This document shows positions 1-6,016 of a DNA stretch of 7,768 bases, piece by piece. The DNA is from Desulfobacterales bacterium (lineage in GTDB: Bacteria; Desulfobacterota; Desulfobacteria; Desulfobacterales; BuS5), in contig JAGVGX010000046.1 of assembly GCA_020056865.1 (NCBI GenBank), positions 1 through 7,768 on the forward strand, read 5' to 3'. The number at the start of each line of letters is the position of its first letter. Position 1 is the first letter of the stretch. The notes below the pieces were generated by a model, which saw nothing but the letters and a program-made list of their open reading frames with translations, did not search any database and had not been told where the DNA came from. A program made the translations under genes and the position numbers.

Positions 1-201
1 AGTGTCTTTATCAATAAACAAAACCGATCCTGTTTTCGTGGCTATCAGTTTATCGACAAGTTCATTTATTTTGGTGGTAAAATTATTTTCTGAGAAACCG
101 ATGCCGGGTATAGATAATACTATGGAAAAAACAACAATGTTTGCAGGGCGGAATAATTTTTTTGTTAAATTTATTTTACTATGTTTCAACATGTTGAACA
201 T
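1..201 (-). CDS. Exported protein of unknown function, N-terminal fragment (cut by window edge)
   Basis: An open frame of 67 codons runs from ATG at 201 to the left edge without a stop. The start is supported by a strong Shine-Dalgarno stretch (AGGAGGAAGG, ending about 3 nt before the ATG). A second in-frame ATG is at codon 4. The N-terminus looks like a Sec signal peptide: a basic stretch (KINLTKKLFRPAN, about residues 9-21), a hydrophobic core (IVVFSIVLSIPGIGF, about 22-36) and a plausible cleavage site after GFS (about residue 37). The visible mature part (ENNFTTKINELVDKLIATKT, then GSVLFIDKDT) is too short to assign. The last ten residues resemble the start of a small beta domain, but that is only an impression. 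The gene lies 105 bp downstream of the acyltransferase/hydrolase gene on the same strand and could be co-transcribed or have its own promoter. Product is likely periplasmic or cell-surface. Confidence 0.75.
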   Translation of the reverse strand, partial: MFNMLKHSKINLTKKLFRPANIVVFSIVLSIPGIGFSENNFTTKINELVDKLIATKTGSVLFIDKDT

Positions 202-306
202 TACCTTCCTCCTCATCATATAACCTGTTATTATCAGGCCGTTTGTAATAAAATAGCATCCTTTAGCAAACAGATAACTGTTTTAACAAAAGGATCTGTT
301 GCTTTT

Positions 307-2475
307 TCAAGCCAGGTGCTCAATAAAATCTGCTATGGTTTTATATACATTTTCCGCACCTTCCCCTAACAGTATGCCGTGTCGATTATAGTTGAAAACA
401 ACATATTCCTTTTTCTTTGATCCCAAAAACTCAAAGAGTCTTTTGGAGCCTTTGGGGTTAACGAGAGGATCACCCTGTGATTGAATGATCAATGCAGGAG
501 TCGTGATATCCTGGAGCCTGTCTGAAAGATCATCCATCATTTTTTCAAGCTCCCGAACACCGGATAAGGGGTTTCTGGTATAGTTAATATGGGGATTTTC
601 GGGTTTGTTCTTTATGAATTCTTTTTTTGCGCCGTCTATTTTTGCAATTTTTAAAAGCTTATTCCATATATGGATTGCGGGGATAATTTTTATTGAAAAA
701 TCCTGAAGCATCATGGGCGGGCAAACTGCAAAAACGCCTTTCAGTCCGTCTACACGTGAGGCAAGATCGAGCGCCAATCCGCCCCCGGTGGAAAATCCGC
801 CGGCAACAACGTCTTTGCAGATGCTGCTTATAATAGCATAACCTTCATCCACAGAGCGTATCCAGCTTTTATAAGATCTTGTAGCAAGATCATCCGGAGA
901 TGTCCCATGCCCTTTTATGCGCGGCACATAAACCCACAATCCTTTTTTAGCAAGGTGTTCGGCCAGTTGTCTTACCTCAAGCGGTGCAGACATATATCCG
1001 TGAACAAGGATAACGCCGGTCTGCCTTGAATCGCCTTTGAGAAGATATGGCATCCCTACATCTTTTGTTTTAGATTCATCCTGAACATAAAATGTTTTAT
1101 AATCATTGTTAAAGGTATCTATGGCTTGTTTTGCAAGAAAACGAACTGTTTTTTTTCTAATTATAAAATCAGGGAGCCAGGCAAGGTAGCGCAGTTTCTG
1201 CTGAAGATAAGCCAAAGGTTCCACTTCATTTGCTATAACTGCAACAGGATTATCAACCCGTACCGTATGGCCCTGTTTTATGGCATCTTTGAAGTCTACA
1301 GAGAATCGTAACGTATTTTTAATAATAAGGTTGTCTTTTTTTTTTATAATTTTTTTTTCAACAGCTAATTGAATAAACTCACTAAATTTGTTGTGACGAT
1401 CATCAGATAGCAGATGCGTCTGGTTAGCATAAAGGCTTTTGTGAATAAACAGATTTTCCATGCTTTGTATGCCTGACGCAGCGAGAAACACCCTTCTTTT
1501 TAAATCGTTTGCATCTATGTTTTTAAAAGGGATCATTTTGAGAATGGATGCAAAAAGATGATCATGATTCACCGTGGTCATTGAGTAGATCCTATGCATG
1601 TATGTTTGCATAATATTGAGTGCTACCTTGCGCATGGATCTAATAGACGGCAGTTGATCATCAAAATTAATCTTTTTTACAGAATAAATATCTTTAAAAA
1701 TATTTACATCTTTTATGAACTGATCTATGGCAACAGGTTGGCCAAATCGAACATCAATATCCACTCCGGATAAAAGCATCGTTCCTTCCGTCATGATTTC
1801 TTCTTTCACCCTGTCCTGCATATTATCAACGAGATAACCGGCAATTTTGCTGATAACATTTTCTATGGCTCTTATCGGATAGTAGGTTATATTTACAGGG
1901 ACAATAGAGGTATGGACAGGTGAAACATCTTCAAGGGAATCAATTGCAAAAAGATCCATAAGGTATTTTGCTTCATCAGGCGCAGTTTTTGCGATGCTCA
2001 ACAACCGCTTCCTATAAAATTCTGTTCGCAGCGCAAGTGTGGCTGCGCCAGAGTGAGGAGGGTGTTTTCCGCCAGCATAGGATATTAAATATTGCCCTTT
2101 TTCAAAAACTTTTTTGTTTTTGACCATTCGGCCTTCAGGAAAGATAATCCAGGACGCCTCTCCGGTAAGCAGTTTTTTTACAATAAGAAGATCCCTGTCA
2201 GGGTCTTTTGTTGACACACCGCCTATCATGTCGAGCCATTTCCCTACAGAGCCTTTAAAAAGTTTTGCATCTGCAAGAGACCATACAGGTGCTTTGGTTA
2301 GCCGGGTTATAATTAAAGGCATTAAAAGGGTTTCTATTCTCGTAAAGTGATTGATTACGAAAATAATAGGCCCTTTCGGAATATGGTTTTCTCCATGAAT
2401 TTTTATTCTGGCTTTTGAAAAAGAAGAGAGGGTTTTAATTGCAAGGCCGGTTAAGCGATATGCAAATCGGTTCAT
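307..2475 (-). CDS. Fused PlsC-like acyltransferase and alpha/beta hydrolase
   Basis: This 722-residue protein joins two enzyme modules. Residues about 20-150 resemble the PlsC/1-acylglycerol-phosphate acyltransferase fold, with INHFTRIET (H43) in motif I and FPEGR (112-116) in motif III. Motif I is HX4E rather than the usual HX4D. Residues about 485-722 are an alpha/beta hydrolase of the monoacylglycerol lipase/carboxylesterase type: an oxyanion-hole HG (492-493), a nucleophile elbow G-F-S-T-G with Ser562, and likely acid Asp669 (SQGDP) and His699 (NRHG). The linker (about 270-480) is mainly helical and faintly recalls the C-terminal part of PlsB, which is uncertain. A role in lipid acylation and deacylation or remodelling at the inner membrane is inferred from family membership. 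No signal peptide is evident. The ATG at 2475 has no clear Shine-Dalgarno sequence but fits the normal distance to motif I. It lies 127 bp downstream of rpsI on the same strand. Confidence 0.85.
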   Translation of the reverse strand: MNRFAYRLTGLAIKTLSSFSKARIKIHGENHIPKGPIIFVINHFTRIETLLMPLIITRLTKAPVWSLADAKLFKGSVGKWLDMIGGVSTKDPDRDLLIVKKLLTGEASWIIFPEGRMVKNKKVFEKGQYLISYAGGKHPPHSGAATLALRTEFYRKRLLSIAKTAPDEAKYLMDLFAIDSLEDVSPVHTSIVPVNITYYPIRAIENVISKIAGYLVDNMQDRVKEEIMTEGTMLLSGVDIDVRFGQPVAIDQFIKDVNIFKDIYSVKKINFDDQLPSIRSMRKVALNIMQTYMHRIYSMTTVNHDHLFASILKMIPFKNIDANDLKRRVFLAASGIQSMENLFIHKSLYANQTHLLSDDRHNKFSEFIQLAVEKKIIKKKDNLIIKNTLRFSVDFKDAIKQGHTVRVDNPVAVIANEVEPLAYLQQKLRYLAWLPDFIIRKKTVRFLAKQAIDTFNNDYKTFYVQDESKTKDVGMPYLLKGDSRQTGVILVHGYMSAPLEVRQLAEHLAKKGLWVYVPRIKGHGTSPDDLATRSYKSWIRSVDEGYAIISSICKDVVAGGFSTGGGLALDLASRVDGLKGVFAVCPPMMLQDFSIKIIPAIHIWNKLLKIAKIDGAKKEFIKNKPENPHINYTRNPLSGVRELEKMMDDLSDRLQDITTPALIIQSQGDPLVNPKGSKRLFEFLGSKKKEYVVFNYNRHGILLGEGAENVYKTIADFIEHLA
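1336..1358 (-). repeat. Two poly-A homopolymer tracts (A9 and A10) inside the fusion gene
   Basis: On the coding strand a run of nine A (1358-1350) and a run of ten A (1345-1336) are separated by only TTAT. They encode the lysine-rich EKKIIKKKD segment (residues 373-381), between the acyltransferase and hydrolase modules. Gain of one A leads to TAA after five sense codons and loss of one A leads to TAG about thirteen codons later, so slippage in either direction would give a protein lacking the hydrolase. The tracts are seen directly. Any functional slippage is inference. Confidence 0.8.
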
Positions 2476-2602
2476 AAATAAACCAGATACGTACTTTACA
2501 ACGTGACAATTAAAATAACGAATGCATCCAGAGGTTTAAAGCTTGCTTTAGCAGGGCTAAACAGGAAAACAATATAATGTCAAATGTATTTTAGAAAAAG
2601 GT
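2476..2602. other. Intergenic gap between rpsI and the acyltransferase/hydrolase gene
   Basis: This 127-bp stretch holds no ORF. It contains a perfect 6-bp inverted repeat with a 3-nt loop (TTTAGC / GCTAAA, 2547-2561), a possible weak hairpin after rpsI. No run of T follows it on the minus strand, so it is not a standard intrinsic terminator. A TTGACA hexamer on the minus strand (2583-2578) has no acceptable -10 partner at 16-18 bp. Whether the downstream gene is read through from rplM-rpsI cannot be decided from sequence alone. Confidence 0.4.
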
Positions 2603-2998
2603 CTAACGTTTTGAGAACTGGAACCGTGCTCTTGCACCTTTTTGGCCATATTTCTTTCTTTCTTTTTCCCTGGGATCACGTGTCACAAATCCGGCTTTTT
2701 TAAGCTGTTGTCTAAGATCAGGATCAGCAAGTAAAAGCGCTTTGGTGATGCCGTGTCTTAAAGCCCCAGCCTGACCTGCCAGGCCGCCGCCTTCGACAGT
2801 AGCGTTAATATCATATGTGCCAAGGGTATTGGTTAAAGAAAGCGGATGTGTCAACAAAGATTGAAGAGATTCAATTTTAAAATAATCATCTACGGGTCTG
2901 TTGTTAATTGTGATAGTGCCGCTTCCGGGTATCATCCAAGTTCTTGCAACTGCGGTTTTCCGTTTTCCTGTGGCATAATAGACATTGTTTTTGTTCAT
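2603..2998 (-). CDS. rpsI: 30S ribosomal protein S9 (uS9)
   Basis: This 131-residue protein has the usual length of bacterial S9. Recognisable parts are the N-terminal [14 protein letters not shown], the central [19 protein letters not shown] segment, the [11 protein letters not shown] block and the C-terminal [11 protein letters not shown]. The terminal basic tail reaches the P-site tRNA in the small subunit head in known structures. The ATG at 2998 is preferred over an in-frame TTG four codons upstream, because GAGG lies 6 nt before the ATG and the TTG overlaps that Shine-Dalgarno sequence. It follows rplM by 59 bp on the same strand, the standard L13-S9 operon, and probably shares its promoter. 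Confidence 0.97.
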   Translation of the reverse strand: MNKNNVYYATGKRKTAVARTWMIPGSGTITINNRPVDDYFKIESLQSLLTHPLSLTNTLGTYDINATVEGGGLAGQAGALRHGITKALLLADPDLRQQLKKAGFVTRDPREKERKKYGQKGARARFQFSKR

Positions 2999-3057
2999 GA
3001 ATTCCCTCAATATATAGGTGTAAAATTAAATAAGCATGAAATTATTTTAAATTTTTA

Positions 3058-3492
3058 TTATACTTCCATAACTTCAGGTATCTGAGCAATATGCGGGTGC
3101 TGATCACCTGTATAAACTTTTAACTTTTTTAAAAGCTTGGTACCCAGACTGTTTTTGGGAAGCATCCCTTTAACGGCAAATCGAATAAGGTCTTCAGGTT
3201 GCTTTTCGATAAGCTTTTCAGCGGTAATTGTTTTCAATCCGCCGATATAGCCGCTATGTCGGTAATAACACTTCTGTTTTAATTTGTTCCCTGTAAGAAC
3301 GATTTTATCCGCATTAATTACAATAACAGAATCGCCGGTATCAACATGGGGTGTAAACATGGGGGTATGTTTTCCCCTGAGACGAAAAGCTATCTTCGAT
3401 GCCAGCCTTCCCAGTACTGCACCATTGGCATCTACAATGCACCATTTGTTTGGGTTGTCTGTTTGTTTGGCACTATATGTATATTTTTTCAC
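3058..3492 (-). CDS. rplM: 50S ribosomal protein L13 (uL13)
   Basis: This 144-residue protein matches bacterial L13 in length and in its landmarks: [17 protein letters not shown] near residues 17-33, [19 protein letters not shown] near 38-56, and the core around [12 protein letters not shown]. The later [14 protein letters not shown] segment and the C-terminal [14 protein letters not shown] are also typical. L13 binds 23S rRNA and is an early assembly protein of the large subunit. The start codon is GTG, with AAGGAG about 10 nt upstream (3509-3504), a slightly long spacing. It is the first gene of the rplM-rpsI operon and sits about 29 nt downstream of the predicted transcription start of a strong sigma70-type promoter. 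Confidence 0.97.
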   Translation of the reverse strand: MKKYTYSAKQTDNPNKWCIVDANGAVLGRLASKIAFRLRGKHTPMFTPHVDTGDSVIVINADKIVLTGNKLKQKCYYRHSGYIGGLKTITAEKLIEKQPEDLIRFAVKGMLPKNSLGTKLLKKLKVYTGDQHPHIAQIPEVMEV

Positions 3493-3527
3493 GATGGTTG
3501 TACTCCTTAATAATATAGTAAACTCAT

Positions 3528-3557
3528 ATTATTAAATAAAATTTCTTCTTGTGTCAA
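3528..3557 (-). promoter_or_regulatory. Sigma70-type promoter for rplM-rpsI
   Basis: On the minus strand a perfect -35 TTGACA (3557-3552) is followed by an 18-bp spacer and AATAAT (3533-3528, 5 of 6 to TATAAT). TTTAAT at a 15-bp spacing is an alternative -10. Transcription would start near 3521, giving a leader of about 29 nt before the GTG of rplM. The position and quality fit a highly expressed ribosomal operon. Assignment is by consensus match only. Confidence 0.65.
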
Positions 3558-3592
3558 GAGAAAAAATATATTCGAAATCTGTTTTTGATTTG

Positions 3593-3632
3593 CAAGCGTG
3601 CAAGGTCTTCACCTTTATTGACACCACGCTTG
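3593..3632. repeat. Nested inverted repeat between divergent promoters (possible operator)
   Basis: CAAGCGTG (3593-3600) and CACGCTTG (3625-3632) form a perfect 8-bp inverted repeat, with centres 32 bp apart, about three helical turns. Between them AAGGT-CTTC-ACCTT (3602-3615) forms a second perfect 5-bp hairpin with a 4-nt loop. The right arm lies within the spacer of the rightward promoter and the left arm lies about 36 bp upstream of the rplM -35 box. There is no T-run on either side, so it does not look like a terminator. A pair of protein-binding half-sites is the simplest reading, but the protein is unknown. Confidence 0.6.
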
Positions 3633-3646
3633 ATATTCCATATAAA
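3618..3646 (+). promoter_or_regulatory. Sigma70-type promoter facing right
   Basis: A perfect -35 TTGACA (3618-3623) is followed by exactly 17 bp and TATAAA (3641-3646, 5 of 6). This is one of the best promoter matches in the window. Transcription would start near 3653, upstream of the GTG at 3700, so it would drive the short CYTH-like ORF and the phosphatase-family gene. It is divergent from the rplM promoter, and its -35 and spacer overlap the inverted repeat at 3593-3632. Confidence 0.65.
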
Positions 3647-3699
3647 TATTGAGAGGTCTCAGAGTAAACCTTTTTAATATTTATCAATCGGGTTTTCCT

Positions 3700-3864
3700 G
3701 TGGAGCATCTGGAAATAAAAGTAAAATTTTATATAGCAAATATTGATCTGATACGCAATCATATTTTAGACTTGGGTGCGGACGAAGTTACTTTTGATAA
3801 TTTTAAAAACGTCAATGCTGATTTTGAAGCGTTGCTTTACGAATTGGATGTGGTGAGAAAATGA
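3700..3864 (+). CDS. Short ORF, probable internally deleted CYTH-family remnant
   Basis: This 54-codon ORF probably starts at GTG 3700. An in-frame TTG at 3649 exists but would lie before the predicted transcription start. The first 28 residues (HLEIKVKFYIANIDLIRNH, then ILDLGAD) resemble the start of CYTH proteins such as class IV adenylate cyclase (CyaB) and related triphosphatases. The signature EXEXK reads E-I-K-V-K here, so the second acidic residue is lost. The rest (EVTFDNFKNVNADFEALLYE) recalls the C-terminal tail of longer CYTH proteins in related bacteria, from memory. The central roughly 130-150 residues that build the tunnel fold are absent, so catalysis is not expected. The TGA stop overlaps the ATG of the next gene (ATGA at 3861-3864), indicating translational coupling. 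It could instead be an unrelated small protein. The Shine-Dalgarno sequence is weak. Confidence 0.5.
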   Translation: MEHLEIKVKFYIANIDLIRNHILDLGADEVTFDNFKNVNADFEALLYELDVVRK

Positions 3865-4670
3865 CGGTTACAGGACATCATGTTATTGAGCATTCACAGA
3901 ACAAGATATCTGCCCTCACCTTAAATTTGCGGTTTGGTTTGGCAAATGACGGAAAAAACAGCTGGGACTACCGCAAGCATGGTTTGATGCCTCTGTTTCA
4001 AAAGTATCGAAATGATTTCATAGGGCTCCAGGAAGTCAACGGCTTTCAGTTGGATTATATCGACCCTATTCTTGAGGAATACAACTACATAGGCAAAAGG
4101 GAACCAGCGCCATCGTTCTGGCAAAACAATGTGATTTTTTATAAAAATACATGGGAATGCGTCTATTCTGAGCATTTTTTTTTAAGCCCAACGCCCCATA
4201 TCCCCAGCAGATTCAGGGAAAGCCGGTGGCCAAGGCAATGTACTTTGGGCCTTTTTAAAAGAGGTCACATAGAGCTTATCTGTGTTAATACCCATTTTGA
4301 TTTCAAGGTTGCTGTTCAGGTTGAAAGCGCCAGAATCATTATTACGCGTTTATCTTTATTGCCTGCCGACATCCCCGTTGTTGTGCTTGGTGATTTTAAT
4401 GCTACGCCATCAAGCCTTGCTCACATGCTTTTTACTGGAGACGATCAAGCGTTGATGGGTAAAAGACCTTTTTTAAAAAATGTTTTTAAAAAACCGTTTC
4501 CTTGCACCCATCATGGTTTTACTGGACGTGTTGAAGGAGATCATATCGACTGGATACTTTACAGCGGCGATATTGTACTTGAAGAAGGCAGAGTTATTCA
4601 GGAGGCAGTAAATGGTCTTTACCTTTCTGACCATTTCCCTGTTTATGCTGCATTCAGATGGCAGAAATGA
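3861..4670 (+). CDS. Endonuclease/exonuclease/phosphatase (EEP) family protein
   Basis: This 269-residue protein has the full set of EEP (DNase I-like / exonuclease III-like) metal-dependent phosphoesterase motifs. They are TLNLRFG with Asn22, GLQEV with the metal-binding Glu58, NTHFDF with His145, GDFNATP with Asp178 and Asn180, GDHIDWIL (227-232), and the terminal SDHFPV with Asp257-His258. No signal peptide or membrane segment is seen, so it is probably cytoplasmic. The substrate cannot be told from sequence: family members cleave nucleic acids, phosphoinositides, sphingomyelin or nucleotide-linked phosphodiesters. The ATG at 3861 overlaps the stop of the preceding short ORF, with a modest GGTGAG just upstream. 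It should therefore be read from the rightward promoter at 3618-3646. It converges on the bactofilin gene, leaving only 17 bp between stops and no visible hairpin terminator. Confidence 0.88.
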   Translation: MTVTGHHVIEHSQNKISALTLNLRFGLANDGKNSWDYRKHGLMPLFQKYRNDFIGLQEVNGFQLDYIDPILEEYNYIGKREPAPSFWQNNVIFYKNTWECVYSEHFFLSPTPHIPSRFRESRWPRQCTLGLFKRGHIELICVNTHFDFKVAVQVESARIIITRLSLLPADIPVVVLGDFNATPSSLAHMLFTGDDQALMGKRPFLKNVFKKPFPCTHHGFTGRVEGDHIDWILYSGDIVLEEGRVIQEAVNGLYLSDHFPVYAAFRWQK

Positions 4671-4687
4671 TTACAGGTAAACACACG

Positions 4688-5095
4688 TCAGTTTTTCTCT
4701 ATCCCTGGTCCAGTGGTGCTTTTAACCGTACAGGTGACTTCTGCATTTAACATGCCGCCTGCCTCAATCACAAGATCTTTGCAGATAACGTTTCCTGAGC
4801 ATCGTCCTGTAGGAAGAATCACCAGCTCGTTGGAGATGTTTAAATTTCCTTCAAAAATACCTGCTATGGTTATCATTGCTGCTGTAGTTTCAGCGTAAAC
4901 AGAACCTTCTTCTGCAATAATGATAACATCACCGGTAAGTGTCCCTTTTACGGTTCCCTTGACAATGAGCTTTCCTGTTGTGGAAACCGCACCGTCAACG
5001 GTTAACTCCTTATTGATTATCGACACGTTACTTGATGTATTTGCCACGGGTGGGGATGTGTGTGGAGATTCTTTTTTATGTTTTTTTAGTAGCAT
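4688..5095 (-). CDS. Bactofilin (polymer-forming cytoskeletal protein)
   Basis: This is a 135-residue protein of typical bactofilin size. Residues about 1-30 are a polar, proline/serine-rich tail (LLKKHKKESPHTSPPVANT) that is probably disordered. From about residue 31 a run of short beta-strand repeats with regularly spaced glycines and valines follows: ELTVDGAVSTTGKLIVKG, then VKGTLTGDVIIIAEEGSV, then GIFEGNLNIS, and LPTGRCSGNVICKDLVIEAG. This is the bactofilin right-handed beta-helix core. Bactofilins polymerise without nucleotide and scaffold cell-shape, stalk or polar-organisation factors. The ATG at 5095 is chosen because it precedes the tail directly and GGAG lies about 10 nt upstream. 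The frame stays open to a TTG at 5182, but the extra 29 residues look non-coding. It stands alone, with no peptidase or chromosome-segregation partner next to it in the window. Confidence 0.88.
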   Translation of the reverse strand: MLLKKHKKESPHTSPPVANTSSNVSIINKELTVDGAVSTTGKLIVKGTVKGTLTGDVIIIAEEGSVYAETTAAMITIAGIFEGNLNISNELVILPTGRCSGNVICKDLVIEAGGMLNAEVTCTVKSTTGPGIEKN

Positions 5096-5224
5096 TGTTT
5101 TTCGGCTCCATCCTTTTTTGTGGTTATTGATAGCTTTGTCTATTGATATTAAGGATAAATTTAAGATATAAAATGATTGCAATTGTATTTTTTATGTTTT
5201 GTAGTGAATACTTTGTTAAAATAT

Positions 5225-5233
5225 ATCATAGCA
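5225..5233 (-). promoter_or_regulatory. Candidate extended -10 promoter element for the bactofilin gene
   Basis: On the minus strand TGCTATGAT (5233-5225) matches the extended -10 pattern TGnTATAAT with one mismatch. There is no good -35 box, which extended -10 promoters can lack. Transcription would start near 5218 and give a leader of about 120 nt. The surrounding divergent gap (5096-5269) is very AT-rich and no promoter for mqnB stands out in it. Such matches arise by chance in AT-rich DNA. Confidence 0.25.
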
Positions 5234-5269
5234 AATCAATATATTTATTAAATTTTTAATGCAACAGTA

Positions 5270-6016
5270 ATGAATGATTATATTTTAATTGCAGCCGCAG
5301 TTGCCTCAGAGCTTTCGACGCTTGTGAGTATGGCAAAGATGCCTGCCTCGTCGATTATTGGGGGCCGTAAAGTATTTTCAGGTAAAATTAACGGCACTTG
5401 TGTTAAACTGCTGATCACAGGACCAGGCATCGCAAATACGGTTCAGGCATTAACTGCCGCCATTGAAAATTCGCGGCCATCTTTGATCATTCAAACCGGT
5501 TGTGCTGGCGCATTTAAAGAATCAGGGGTTCATATTGGTGATATTGGCATCGCCACCAGGGAGATAGATGCCTACGTGGGGATAGAGGCGGAAACAGGCG
5601 GGTTTCCTTTACGGGCACTGCCTTTTTGGGTAATAACTCAAGAACACCGGAAAATAAAAAATAGTTACCCTGTGAACCCTACGCTGGTGGATTTGGCATT
5701 TAACATATTAAAAGAAACATGTGCCTGTAAAAGTATAGGGTTAAAAAAAGGACCATTTGTAACGGTTCCCACCATTACTGCAACATGCAAAACAGCCGAA
5801 TCGCTTTTTAGTCAGAATAAGGCGATTATGGAAAATATGGAAGGCGCCGGTTCAGCTCACGTGTCCATGCATTACCATATTCCTTTTCTGGAAATCCGTT
5901 CAGCAAGCAACATGGTGGGCAAAAGAGACAAGTCATTGTGGAATCTGCCCCTTGCATTTGAAAGAGTATCTGAAGTTGTGTTTGAACTTGTTTGCAAATT
6001 GACGCATCACATATGA
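5270..6016 (+). CDS. mqnB: Futalosine hydrolase
   Basis: This 248-residue protein belongs to the nucleoside phosphorylase/MTA-SAH nucleosidase fold and is most like MqnB. MqnB splits futalosine into hypoxanthine and dehypoxanthine futalosine in the futalosine route to menaquinone. Landmarks are the early acidic-helix start (AAAVASEL, 8-15), ITGPGIANT near residue 50, QTGCAGAF near 76-82, and the ribose-binding E-N-M-E-G block (188-192). The tail EIRSASNMVGKRD carries the likely catalytic Asp220. The family call over plain MTA/SAH nucleosidase rests on this tail and on mqnD being the next gene. No Shine-Dalgarno sequence precedes the ATG at 5270. A three-codon ORF (ATG CAA CAG TAA, 5259-5270) ends by overlapping it. 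The stop overlaps the start of mqnD (ATGA). Cytoplasmic. Confidence 0.92.
   Translation: MNDYILIAAAVASELSTLVSMAKMPASSIIGGRKVFSGKINGTCVKLLITGPGIANTVQALTAAIENSRPSLIIQTGCAGAFKESGVHIGDIGIATREIDAYVGIEAETGGFPLRALPFWVITQEHRKIKNSYPVNPTLVDLAFNILKETCACKSIGLKKGPFVTVPTITATCKTAESLFSQNKAIMENMEGAGSAHVSMHYHIPFLEIRSASNMVGKRDKSLWNLPLAFERVSEVVFELVCKLTHHI

Noticed and set aside
2..223. Plus-strand ORF of 73 codons at the left edge
   Set aside because: It is antisense to the minus-strand reading frame, which has a strong Shine-Dalgarno sequence and a clear signal peptide at 201. The plus reading has no family resemblance.
226..240. CCTG/CAGG short inverted repeat upstream of the exported protein gene
   Set aside because: Only four base pairs plus mismatches. 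This is expected by chance and lies at no recognisable promoter.
266..302. Inverted repeat GCAAACAGAT / ATCTGTTGC just after the fusion gene stop
   Set aside because: One bulge, an 18-nt loop and no T-run on the minus strand, so it does not make a credible terminator.
2998..3010. In-frame TTG start giving a 135-residue S9
   Set aside because: The TTG overlaps the Shine-Dalgarno sequence of the ATG at 2998, and the extra residues MREF are not part of S9 proteins.
3532..3762. Minus-strand ORF of 76 codons across the divergent promoter region
   Set aside because: It covers both promoters and the inverted repeat, has no family resemblance, and is best explained as a shadow of AT-rich DNA.
4468..4496. 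AT-rich palindromic run of TTTTTTAAAAAA type within the EEP gene
   Set aside because: It lies inside conserved coding sequence (lysine/phenylalanine codons) and is low complexity, with no sign of a separate element.
5096..5182. N-terminal extension of the bactofilin from TTG 5182
   Set aside because: The 29 extra residues are not bactofilin-like, and the ATG at 5095 has its own GGAG and the usual tail length.
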